This document shows positions 1 to 6,452 of a DNA stretch of 8,826 nt, piece after piece. A program made the translations under genes and the position numbers. Source of the stretch: Oscillatoria sp. Prado101 (GTDB lineage Bacteria; Cyanobacteriota; Cyanobacteriia; Cyanobacteriales; Oscillatoriaceae). The notes under the pieces were generated by a model. It was not told where the DNA came from and searched no databases. It saw only the letters and a list, made by a program, of their open reading frames with translations. Positions within the stretch are counted from its first letter, which is position 1, and each line of letters opens with the position of its first letter. The stretch spans positions 1 through 8,826 of the forward strand of contig JALOOK010000159.1 of NCBI GenBank assembly GCA_025454445.1, in the 5' to 3' direction.

Positions 1-225
1 TTTCAGCGACAAATTTTGTCTCTTCTCGGAGAAATTTATTCAGAAACCCGGTTTCTCAGCCCCCCAGAAAACCCAAACCCTGAAACCGGGTTTCTGCGAC
101 AAATTTTGTCTCTTCTCCGAGAAATGTATTCAGAAACCCGGTTTCTGATATCCCCAGACAGAAACCGGGTTTCAGCGACAAATTTTGTCTCTTCTCCGAG
201 AAATTTATTCAGAAACCCGGTTTCT
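1..225. repeat. Cluster of three MITE-like palindromic repeat units
   Basis: Three near-identical units lie in the same orientation: 1-56 (left end cut by the window edge), 82-146 and 160-225. Each full unit is about 65 bp. It is bounded by AGAAACCGGGTTTC-type sequence on the left and its reverse complement AGAAACCCGGTTTCT on the right, so the ends are inverted repeats that are themselves palindromic. Inside each unit are two further odd-length palindromes, GACAAATTTTGTC and TTCTCSGAGAA. The centre base S is G in unit 1 and C in units 2 and 3. The unit interiors differ by only one or two bases, while the spacers (57-81 and 147-159) are unrelated. This fits a dispersed non-autonomous element. 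No transposase is present. The open frames through the array simply translate the repeat. Confidence 0.85.
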
Positions 226-796
226 GATCCCCCCACGCCAAAGAAGCCTTAACAAAGCCGGTGGCGTACTCTAATTTCTTTTTACCCCCTTTGGCAGCGC
301 TACCTGTGCGGTTCCCAGAAGCGACAACCGGCACCCCCGCCAGCAGACTAAGCTTTCGCACAAAAGCTTGACCAATCTCTCCTACAGCCACCTCGCACCC
401 ATAGATAAAAATAGCAGGAGAATCGGAAGGGAACAAAAACTTAAAGAAAAAAGGTTCATCCCAAGTTTCTAACTTGCCAATTTTCCAAGCTGCAAACTCT
501 GGGGCATAAATATCGAGGTTGTCGGGAGTCAGCCGGGTGCTGCCCAGCTGCAACAAACCCGGAGCGCCGTGGCATACAATGTGCACAGTGTTAATCTCGG
601 CGTATCTGGCTAATACGTCACTGATCTGTTCTATGCCATCTGACGCTGGGTCGAGGACAATTACTTCAAAGCCGGTTGCCACACCGGCAATCAGACTTTC
701 CTTATCCTCAACAGCTGAGTCAATAAAGACGAGACTGCGCCCGCTATTCCTCTCGTATGCCGTCTTTTCTGTCAAACCAAAGTAACCGTTCAACAT
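209..796 (-). CDS. Stand-alone DUF4347 domain protein (195 aa)
   Basis: The protein is essentially one DUF4347 domain, a domain usually found at the N-terminus of very large cyanobacterial surface proteins. The core begins LVFIDSAVED (about residues 22-31), continues EVIVLDPASDGIEQISDVLA, and carries VHIVCHGAPG (H76) and IYGCEVA (C134). The His-Gly and Gly-Cys motifs are placed as in caspase-fold CHAT-like domains, so a His/Cys dyad is plausible, but no protease activity is established. The domain ends near LEYATGFVKASLAW, followed only by GDQKPGF. QKPGF and the TGA stop are encoded by the flanking palindromic repeat, so the gene may have lost a longer C-terminus. There is no signal peptide or membrane segment. 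The start is supported by N-terminal similarity to the paralogue at 1572-3119, which begins at the same distance before FIDSAVED. No strong ribosome binding site is visible. Confidence 0.8.
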   Translation of the reverse strand: MLNGYFGLTEKTAYERNSGRSLVFIDSAVEDKESLIAGVATGFEVIVLDPASDGIEQISDVLARYAEINTVHIVCHGAPGLLQLGSTRLTPDNLDIYAPEFAAWKIGKLETWDEPFFFKFLFPSDSPAIFIYGCEVAVGEIGQAFVRKLSLLAGVPVVASGNRTGSAAKGGKKKLEYATGFVKASLAWGDQKPGF

Positions 797-1240
797 TTAA
801 TTATTCCCGATTAATTTCTTTCTCTATGCAGGGTGTTTGCTAGAAGAGCGGTTTCAAGTAATTTATCAGCGTTTTTTGTGGGCAAGAACACGCCTTTTCC
901 GCGCCAAATGCTTCCCGCTGGGTAGAGCGCCAAGAAAAGAGAATAGAGATAATTTGCCAAATTACTTATGGCCGCCCAAAAAATTTGCAATTTAGTTGTC
1001 GTTATCTGACCTTTGCTTATCGCCTGTCTCTATCCTCTCAAAACTTATAAGTTGATTTTGCTCAGTAGCGGCTCATTAAATGGCACATTTGATTGTTCAT
1101 TTAACGGCTCACTTGGCGCAGCATTTTTCGGTGTGACTGAGGCATTATCCAGAAAAAACCTGCCCTCTCAAAAAAAAGTCGGTTAAAAATCAGTAGCGTT
1201 CGTTTTTCCAGGCTTCCACTGCGCCCATCGGGTAGGGCCA

Positions 1241-1256
1241 AACCCGAAAGCGGGTT
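1241..1256. repeat. Small hairpin, AACCCG stem
   Basis: AACCCG-AAAG-CGGGTT forms a perfect 6-bp stem with a 4-nt loop. It lies in a repeat-like context (GGTAGGGCC upstream, GTGGGTGGGCGTTGCAC downstream) of the kind dispersed in cyanobacterial intergenic DNA. No T-run follows on either strand, so a terminator role is not supported. Confidence 0.5.
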
Positions 1257-1330
1257 GCGGAGTGGGTGGGCGTTGCACAGTAGAAGGATGATTTCTCTTT
1301 TTGCACTCATCCAAAACCCTCTCTTACTCC

Positions 1331-1352
1331 CCCTCCCCGCTTGCGGGGAGGG
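1331..1352. repeat. GC-rich perfect hairpin repeat
   Basis: CCCTCCCCGC-TT-GCGGGGAGGG is a perfect 10-bp inverted repeat; as RNA the innermost pair would open to give a 4-nt loop. It continues into G-rich sequence (to about 1400) typical of a widespread cyanobacterial intergenic repeat. No T-tract follows, so I call it a repeat rather than a terminator. Confidence 0.65.
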
Positions 1353-1500
1353 TGGGGCCCCCTCTGGGGATAAGGGGCATAGGTTGGGGGGGTGGGGTTG
1401 ATCGCCGCAATTTTGCAACGCCAGTGGGTGGGCCGACTGCCGATTGGGCCACCGCAAAAAGCCGCTTAACGTTCACCCGCCCCTACTTCCTGCCGAGTTC

Positions 1501-1517
1501 AAGAAATCCGGTTTCTT
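1501..1517. repeat. Diverged AGAAACC-family palindrome
   Basis: AAGAAATCCGGTTTCTT is an odd-length palindrome with one G-T wobble. It is a variant of the AGAAACCCGGTTTCT core seen at 1-225 and 7453-7486. It lies about 55 bp downstream of the stop of the minus-strand gene ending at 1572, so it is another copy close to a gene 3' end. Confidence 0.6.
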
Positions 1518-1571
1518 GTTGCTTCACTTTTTCTTTATAAATGACCTCTCAGGCGGTCGCTGTCTTTGTTT

Positions 1572-3119
1572 TTATTGTGCCAGCACTCTGCCACTTGACC
1601 ACTGGAGCGGGTTGCTCCAGTTGCTGCCCTGGCCACCTACACTCCAAACCATCGCAGCTTCCGCTTTTGTTGGGTCTTCTTCAGCGCTGGTTCGAGCGGG
1701 CAGACCGGCTGTCAGCGCGGGCCAATTTCTCTGCGCCGCATTCCCAGACGGGCTGGCACCAGAGGTGGCACACTGACCGGCACCGGCACCCTCAGTTGAC
1801 TGCGGGATTTGGCCATTTTCGATCATAGTGCCGGTGTTGGAGCAGGAAATTGCCGCCGACACATCCAGGGTGGCTCCTGTGACAACAGTCAATGTGCCAC
1901 TGTTGGTGAAAAAGCCCTTGATGGCACAATCCCCAGCCAGAGTCAGCTCAGATAAGCTGGACAAATCCCGCAAGGCCATCCCGTCCGTTCCCGGGTGGAA
2001 AGTCTGGGGGCTAGTTCCGCAGAAGCTAAACATGGGCCTTCCCTCAACTGTACCGCCGGTGCGGGTAAAGTTGCCATAGAAAATGTAGTAGCTGCTGAAC
2101 TCACTGGAAAAGGATACCGCGCCACCTTTCAGAAACACGTTTCCTTTGACGCTGCCACCATACCACAAAAAGATTCCGCCGTCAACCGTAAGATCGCCAC
2201 TAACTGACAGGTAGCTTTTAACTGTGCCATTTTCAATAGAGAGATGGCCGCCAACACAGAGGCTGACCTCAACCGTTCCGCCGGCAATCAGGGCGTTGTC
2301 CTCAACCTGGAGTTGATTCCAGCCCCACAAGGTGCCGGTGCAGTCGCGGGTGACAGTCAAGCTTTGGATTTGCGGACTGATGTCCAGGAGGACATCTTGG
2401 GTGCAGGTTTTGTCGAATACGGCGCGGTCAAAATGTGCCGGTACTTGCTCCCCCGACCAGTTGAGCGGGTTGCTCCACTTGCGGTTATCGCCGCCGCCCG
2501 TCCAGTAACGGGTGGTGCCCGGGTCGGTGCCGGCACCTGGCGACAGGTGAGAAAACCACTGGATGGGACAGTTGCCGGTGCCGGTGGAGCGGGTGCGGGG
2601 GTTCCAGGATGGGTGAATCTTGGCACCAGTCAGTTCTGCCAGCCGGGGCAGCCCGGGCGAAAAAAGGCGGCTATCCCCTGGCCACCCTGTATCGAGGGGG
2701 GGAGAAAAGACATCCACCGGCTGCACTTGCCCGCCTTTTTTGCGGGAGAGTGGGGGGGGATCGCAAGCCGCACCGCAACCGTAGAGGAGGATATGGGGCG
2801 CAGCAGGGGCAGATGCCCACTGCTGCAAAAGCTTGCGGTCGAGGTTTTCCAAGCTCAGTTGCGTGTTGCCCAGCTGCAAGCTGTCAGGGGCACCGGCACA
2901 GACAATATGGATGGCGCAGATGCCGGTGCGCTGTGCCAGCACCTCAGTAATTTGCTGCACCCCGCATCTGTCCTGCTCGAGGACAACCGCCTCCGCCTCC
3001 GGCATTACACCGGCAACCAGGCTCTCAAAGTCCTCGACAGCGGAGTCAATGAAGAAAATACTGCTCGTGCTGTTCATATTTGCCATTTTTTCTCTTAAAG
3101 ATAATAAAGTGCCCAGCAT
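1572..3119 (-). CDS. DUF4347 protein with beta-rich surface module, degenerate and truncated (515 aa)
   Basis: Residues 21-120 are a DUF4347 domain (IFFIDSAVEDFESLVAGV, HIVCAGAPDS, LLYGCGAAC). The Cys is kept (C115), but the histidine of the paralogue's HG motif is Ala75, so any His/Cys chemistry would be lost. About 30 residues (120-150) are inserted before the last part of the domain (LPRLAELTGA). Residues 206-430 form a Gly/Thr/Val-rich, beta-helix-like module that starts YWTGGG..WSNPLNWSGEQVP, a pattern common in bacterial surface proteins. A low-complexity linker (about 440-490) leads to a second module start, VWSVGGQGSNWSNPLQWSSG, which ends after about 24 residues at TAA. The protein has many cysteines for a surface protein. 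The start at 3119 matches the paralogue's N-terminus (MLGTLLSLREK against MLNGYFGLTEK); Met12 or Met15 are alternatives. No signal peptide is visible. It could be a pseudogene with an intact frame. Confidence 0.72.
   Translation of the reverse strand: MLGTLLSLREKMANMNSTSSIFFIDSAVEDFESLVAGVMPEAEAVVLEQDRCGVQQITEVLAQRTGICAIHIVCAGAPDSLQLGNTQLSLENLDRKLLQQWASAPAAPHILLYGCGAACDPPPLSRKKGGQVQPVDVFSPPLDTGWPGDSRLFSPGLPRLAELTGAKIHPSWNPRTRSTGTGNCPIQWFSHLSPGAGTDPGTTRYWTGGGDNRKWSNPLNWSGEQVPAHFDRAVFDKTCTQDVLLDISPQIQSLTVTRDCTGTLWGWNQLQVEDNALIAGGTVEVSLCVGGHLSIENGTVKSYLSVSGDLTVDGGIFLWYGGSVKGNVFLKGGAVSFSSEFSSYYIFYGNFTRTGGTVEGRPMFSFCGTSPQTFHPGTDGMALRDLSSLSELTLAGDCAIKGFFTNSGTLTVVTGATLDVSAAISCSNTGTMIENGQIPQSTEGAGAGQCATSGASPSGNAAQRNWPALTAGLPARTSAEEDPTKAEAAMVWSVGGQGSNWSNPLQWSSGRVLAQ
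2660..2741. repeat. Insertion bounded by an 11-bp inverted repeat, inside the DUF4347 gene
   Basis: AAAAAAGGCGG (2660-2670) and CCGCCTTTTTT (2731-2741) are a perfect 11-bp inverted repeat 60 bp apart. On the coding strand they encode KKGG at about residues 127-130 and SRLFS at about 150-154 of the 515-aa protein, exactly where that protein carries about 30 residues absent from its paralogue. The interior (PVDVFSPPLDTGWPG) is Pro-rich and unlike the domain. The simplest reading is a small non-autonomous element that inserted in frame. The exact boundaries and any target duplication are not clear to me; the full insert may run from about 2651 to 2765. Confidence 0.5.
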
Positions 3120-3458
3120 TTAAGTAGTCCCTCGTTAAAGAATTTTGGATCGGATGGGGGGTGTCCCTGATGGCTCGGCTGGACTTGTAGCGCGGGCCAG
3201 CTCTAAGCTAGAAAGCCACGCCCCCTATGGGAAAGACGAAGAGCGCGGAATCTAGTTCGCGCCGCCGGCATTCCCCCTGACTGGGCTTCTTTGTGTATAT
3301 ATCATGGCGTCTGGATTTGGGGTGAATTGGCTCAGTTAGCGGCTCAGTTAGCGGCTCAGCTGGCGGCTCAGTTGGCGGCTCACCGATTTTGGGGAGATGA
3401 GCTATTACCCCGAAATAAACTTGATAAATTGGAAAAAAGCCCACTAGGGGATGACGCT
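3120..3458. promoter_or_regulatory. Divergent intergenic region (339 bp)
   Basis: This gap lies between the divergent starts of the 515-aa DUF4347 gene and the NB-ARC operon, so it should hold promoters for both. I could not identify a convincing -35/-10 pair on either strand. It contains a bulged hairpin GCGCGGAA/TTCGCGC (3243-3262) and a 12-bp tandem repeat (3329-3382). An open frame continuous with the NB-ARC gene extends back to an ATG at 3291, but that extension translates the tandem repeat as LAAQ units and is unlikely to be protein. Confidence 0.5.
3329..3382. repeat. 12-bp tandem repeat, about 4.5 units
   Basis: Units GGCTCAGTTAGC (3329-3340), GGCTCAGTTAGC (3341-3352), GGCTCAGCTGGC (3353-3364) and GGCTCAGTTGGC (3365-3376), then a partial GGCTCA (3377-3382). 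The first two units are identical; the others differ at one or two positions, always T to C or A to G. The array ends 77 bp before the chosen NB-ARC start, in its probable leader or promoter. Because 12 is a multiple of three, copy number changes would not break the open frame running through it. Confidence 0.9.
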
Positions 3459-4715
3459 ATGACCAATCGTTTGAGGGCGACTGTCCTCAGTGCCTCTGCC
3501 AGGGGGCTAGAAATCGTGGATGAGGCCAGAAAAAAGAAAGGCTGGAAAAAGACGGCCATTGTTTGGTGTCACGCCGCCCAGACTGCGGAAGCCACCTTGA
3601 AGCGGTTTTGGCGGCGCATACCGATTCGGCAAGAGGCTTTTATCAGTATTTGTCAAGCGGTGGGGGTGACTGACTGGAAACAGATTGTTGACCTTATTCC
3701 CCAGATAGAGGCGCACACAGACTGGGGGGAAGCGCCGGATGTGGCTGTTTTCTATGGACGCACCGGCGAACTGACGGCTCTCAAGCAATGGCTGGTGGAA
3801 GACAATTGCCGCCTAGTGGCGCTTTTGGGAATGGGTGGCATCGGCAAAACCGCGCTGTCGGTAAAATTAGCCCAAGAGGTTCAAAATAAATTTGACTGTA
3901 TAATCTGGCGTTCCCTGCACCAAGCCCCACCGCTGGAAGAACTCCTGGGAGATTGGTTGGAATTTCTTTCTTACCAGATTGCCGCTGACAAGCAGGCAGA
4001 TATCGGCGAAAGCATCTCCTGCTTAATTGAGTGCTTGCGCCGCTATCGCTGTCTGCTGGTACTGGATAACATGGAAGCGATTCTCAGCAGCGGTGATTTC
4101 GTAGGGCACTATCGAGACGGCTACAAAGTCTATGGCGAACTTTTGAAACGAGTGGCAGAAACCCCCCACCAGAGTTGCTTGCTGATCGCCAGTCGGGAAA
4201 AACTGCGAGAATTTGCCTTATTAGAAGGAGAAACATTACCAGTTCGCTCCTGCCAGCTGCAAGGTTTGGGGGATGACGCCCGAGAAATATTGAAAGAAAA
4301 GCGCCTGTCCCAGCCAGAAAAGTGGGGCACCCTGATTAACATCTATCGGGGCAATCCCTTCATGCTAAAAATTGTGTCTGCTTTGATTCAAGAAGCGTTC
4401 GACGGAAAAGTTGGGGAATTCTTGAAGATGGGAACCACGCAAGTGACTCGCGATATCAGCGATTTTATTGAAGTGCATTTTGAGCGCATTTCGCACTTAG
4501 AAACAGAAATCATGTACCAGATGGCTCTAGAAAAGGAGCCGGTATCGCTGAGCGAATTGCAGGATAGCTTATCAGGCGTGTCACCCGTTGAATTAGCCAA
4601 TGCCCTGGCATCTTTAGTGGGGCGATCTCTCATTGAAAAAAGTGCGGGGGGGTTCACCCTGCAGCCAGTTGTGATGGAATATGTGACCAGTTTGGGAACT
4701 CCTGAACTAGAATAA
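3459..4715 (+). CDS. NB-ARC (STAND) ATPase with N-terminal HTH-like region, no C-terminal sensor repeats
   Basis: Numbered from this start (418 aa), residues 1-84 (LSASARGLEIVDEARKKKGW, then ATLKRFWRR and ICQAVG) resemble the helix-turn-helix-like N-terminus of cyanobacterial NB-ARC proteins. The NTPase follows: VFYGRTGEL (about 97-105), Walker A GMGGIGKT (124-131), Walker B LLVLDN (199-204), IASRE sensor (243-247), GNPFMLK (298-304) and a winged-helix region to about 405. Relatives usually continue into WD40 or TPR repeats; this one stops just after the winged helix (MEYVTSLGTPELE). It is probably a nucleotide-dependent molecular switch in the cytoplasm. I chose ATG 3459 because homologues start near here and a weak AGGGG (3446-3450) lies 8 nt upstream; an in-frame ATG at 3291 would add 56 repeat-derived residues. 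The TAA is followed immediately, in the same frame, by the GTG of the kinase gene. Confidence 0.85.
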   Translation: MTNRLRATVLSASARGLEIVDEARKKKGWKKTAIVWCHAAQTAEATLKRFWRRIPIRQEAFISICQAVGVTDWKQIVDLIPQIEAHTDWGEAPDVAVFYGRTGELTALKQWLVEDNCRLVALLGMGGIGKTALSVKLAQEVQNKFDCIIWRSLHQAPPLEELLGDWLEFLSYQIAADKQADIGESISCLIECLRRYRCLLVLDNMEAILSSGDFVGHYRDGYKVYGELLKRVAETPHQSCLLIASREKLREFALLEGETLPVRSCQLQGLGDDAREILKEKRLSQPEKWGTLINIYRGNPFMLKIVSALIQEAFDGKVGEFLKMGTTQVTRDISDFIEVHFERISHLETEIMYQMALEKEPVSLSELQDSLSGVSPVELANALASLVGRSLIEKSAGGFTLQPVVMEYVTSLGTPELE

Positions 4716-6452
4716 GTGAGCTACTGTATCAATCCCAGATGCCCCAACCGGCAAAATCCTGACAATCTGGCCAACTGCCAGAGTTGCGGAACCCCCCTGC
4801 TTGTCAATAACCGCTACCGGCTGGTAAAACCCCTGCGCGAATTAGACGAATTCTCGACAACGGAAATTTTTGAGATCGACGACGCGGGCACATCCAAAGT
4901 CCTAAAAGTTTTGAAGCGCCCCAAGTTGAGCCAGATGTTTGAGCGAGAAGCGCGAGTGCTGCAGCAGCTGAAGCATCCGGGGATTCCCCAAGTCGAAGCG
5001 GATGGTTATTTCACCGTTTATACGGGCAAAGTATCCAAGCCATTGCACTGCTTGGTGATGCATAAAATTGAGGGAGAGAATCTGGAACAGTGGCTAGCTA
5101 ATGGTGGCACAGTTACTCAAACGCTGGCGCTGGACTGGCTGACACAGCTTGCAAAAATTATCAAATTGGTGCATGAGAAAGATTTGTTTCACCGGGATAT
5201 CAAGCCATCCAACATCATGCTGTCTCCCAGCGGACAGCTGGTGCTAATTGATTTTGGCACAGTCAGGGAGGTGACAGGAACTTACCTGGCTAAAGTGGGA
5301 AGCGATGGCCAAATAACTGGCATTATTTCTCCCGGCTACACTCCCCCAGAGCAAGCCACCGGCAAAGCAGTGCCACAATCAGATTTTTTCGCACTGGGCC
5401 GCACTTTTGTGCATTTACTCACCGGAGCGCATCCGGTTGAATTGCTGGAGAACCCTCAAACCGGCGAGTTGATTTGGCGAGAGCTAGCTCCTGATGTTTA
5501 TCCGGATTTTGCTGACTTAATTGATGACATGATGGCACCTTTTCCAGGAAAGCGCCCCGCTTCCGCGCCGCTGGTTTTGCAGCGCCTGGAACAGGTGCGT
5601 TCCAACTGGCGGGAGGGGGTGTCAGGGGAGCTCGAACGCAGGGTAAATCGGTGGCGGGGGAGAAAACTTAATCCCTGGGGAAAAGATATAAAACAGCCTC
5701 GCTGGCTGACGGCGGCTGTGTTATTATTGATAGGGTTATGGGGCTTTTGGGGGTTGGGTCGCGCTTTAGCGGTGTACTATTACAGTCGCGGGCTGGAAAA
5801 TCATTTAGCCCGTCAGTGGGAGGAGGCGGAAGCAAACTACAAACAAGCGCTCAAACTGAACCCCAACTATGCGGAAGTTCACAACGCTCTGGGATTTCTT
5901 TGCCAAAACCGGCAAGATGTGGAGTGCGCTCGCAGGGAGTACGAAAAAGCGATCGCACTCGACACTAACTTAGCGATCGCTCACCTCAACTTGGGAATTC
6001 TCTGCGAAGACCGGCAAGACTGGGAGTGTGCCGGCACAGCCTACCGGCAGGCGGCGCGGAACGGCTTGCCGGCTGCCTATAACAACCTAGCTCGCTTGCG
6101 CATTCTCCAGCAAGACTTTGACGCCGCCGCCGAGCTGCTGTCACAAGGGTTGCAGCTGGCCAAAGAGCCGGGCACGCAATACGCCACGCTCAAGAATCTG
6201 GGCTGGGCAAAGCTGGGTCAAAAACGCTACAAAGAAGCTGAGGAAACCCTGCGAAAGGCAATTGAGATCAAAGGCGACCGCGCTCCGGCTTACTGTCTGC
6301 TGGCGCAAGTCAAGGAAAGCGAAAACCAACGGCAAAATGCGCTGCCAGAATGGGAAAATTGTCTAAGATATGCTTCTAGATACAACCCTGATGAAGCAGC
6401 CTGGATTGATATGGCACGCGAGCGCTTGAACGCCAAAGGAGAGGGACAATGA
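4716..6452 (+). CDS. Zinc-ribbon Ser/Thr protein kinase with TM segment and TPR domain (578 aa)
   Basis: An N-terminal four-cysteine zinc ribbon (C4, C9, C21, C24; MSYCINPRCPNRQNPDN) marks the cyanobacterial 4-Cys kinase class. The kinase domain (about 34-290) has the likely ATP lysine K64 (KVLKVLK), helix-C Glu78 (FEREARVL), catalytic loop HRDIKPSN (159-166), DFG (179-181) and GYTPPEQ (207-213). The glycine-rich loop is not recognisable: RELDEFSTTEIFEIDD replaces GxGxxG. One hydrophobic segment (about 331-353) follows, then several TPR-like helix pairs (about 355-575), so the kinase should face the cytoplasm with the TPRs across the membrane if the segment is a single-pass anchor. Translation starts at GTG directly after the NB-ARC stop, without a clear ribosome binding site, which implies coupling. 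The start is fixed by the zinc-ribbon residues. It phosphorylates unknown substrates. Two HIP1 sites lie in the TPR part. Confidence 0.9.
   Translation: MSYCINPRCPNRQNPDNLANCQSCGTPLLVNNRYRLVKPLRELDEFSTTEIFEIDDAGTSKVLKVLKRPKLSQMFEREARVLQQLKHPGIPQVEADGYFTVYTGKVSKPLHCLVMHKIEGENLEQWLANGGTVTQTLALDWLTQLAKIIKLVHEKDLFHRDIKPSNIMLSPSGQLVLIDFGTVREVTGTYLAKVGSDGQITGIISPGYTPPEQATGKAVPQSDFFALGRTFVHLLTGAHPVELLENPQTGELIWRELAPDVYPDFADLIDDMMAPFPGKRPASAPLVLQRLEQVRSNWREGVSGELERRVNRWRGRKLNPWGKDIKQPRWLTAAVLLLIGLWGFWGLGRALAVYYYSRGLENHLARQWEEAEANYKQALKLNPNYAEVHNALGFLCQNRQDVECARREYEKAIALDTNLAIAHLNLGILCEDRQDWECAGTAYRQAARNGLPAAYNNLARLRILQQDFDAAAELLSQGLQLAKEPGTQYATLKNLGWAKLGQKRYKEAEETLRKAIEIKGDRAPAYCLLAQVKESENQRQNALPEWENCLRYASRYNPDEAAWIDMARERLNAKGEGQ

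Larger units (their letters stand above)
797..1571. other. 775-bp gap without a convincing gene
   Basis: This stretch separates the two minus-strand DUF4347 genes. Open frames on either strand (for example minus 1101-1457 and plus 1301-1540) translate to low-complexity Pro/Arg/Gly-rich sequence across repeats and match no family I recognise. The gap contains an imperfect stem TTAAATG/CATTTAA (1076-1104) flanked by GGCTCA direct repeats, several GC-rich hairpins, and a GTGGGTGGGC motif at about 1262 and again at about 1427. It may be an accumulation site for dispersed repeats, or the eroded downstream part of the gene ending at 1572. Confidence 0.6.

Noticed and set aside
1..225. CRISPR array
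   Set aside because: Three repeats are spaced irregularly, the spacers are of unequal length (25 and 13 bp), and the repeat units are long nested palindromes rather than CRISPR repeats.
16..252. Plus-strand open frame of 78 codons
   Set aside because: It is a translation of the palindromic repeats (repeated SETRFL motifs) with no ribosome binding site or family similarity.
1101..1457. Minus-strand open frame of 118 codons in the intergenic gap
   Set aside because: It runs through GC-rich hairpin repeats and yields low-complexity Pro/Arg sequence; no recognisable domain.
2244..3098. Long plus-strand open frame of 284 codons
   Set aside because: It is antisense to the DUF4347 gene, Ala/Gly-rich and without domains, while the minus strand encodes clear conserved motifs.
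3291..3458. 56-residue N-terminal extension of the NB-ARC protein
   Set aside because: The extension is mostly tandem-repeat LAAQ units, and homologous N-termini begin near the ATG at 3459; kept only as an alternative start.
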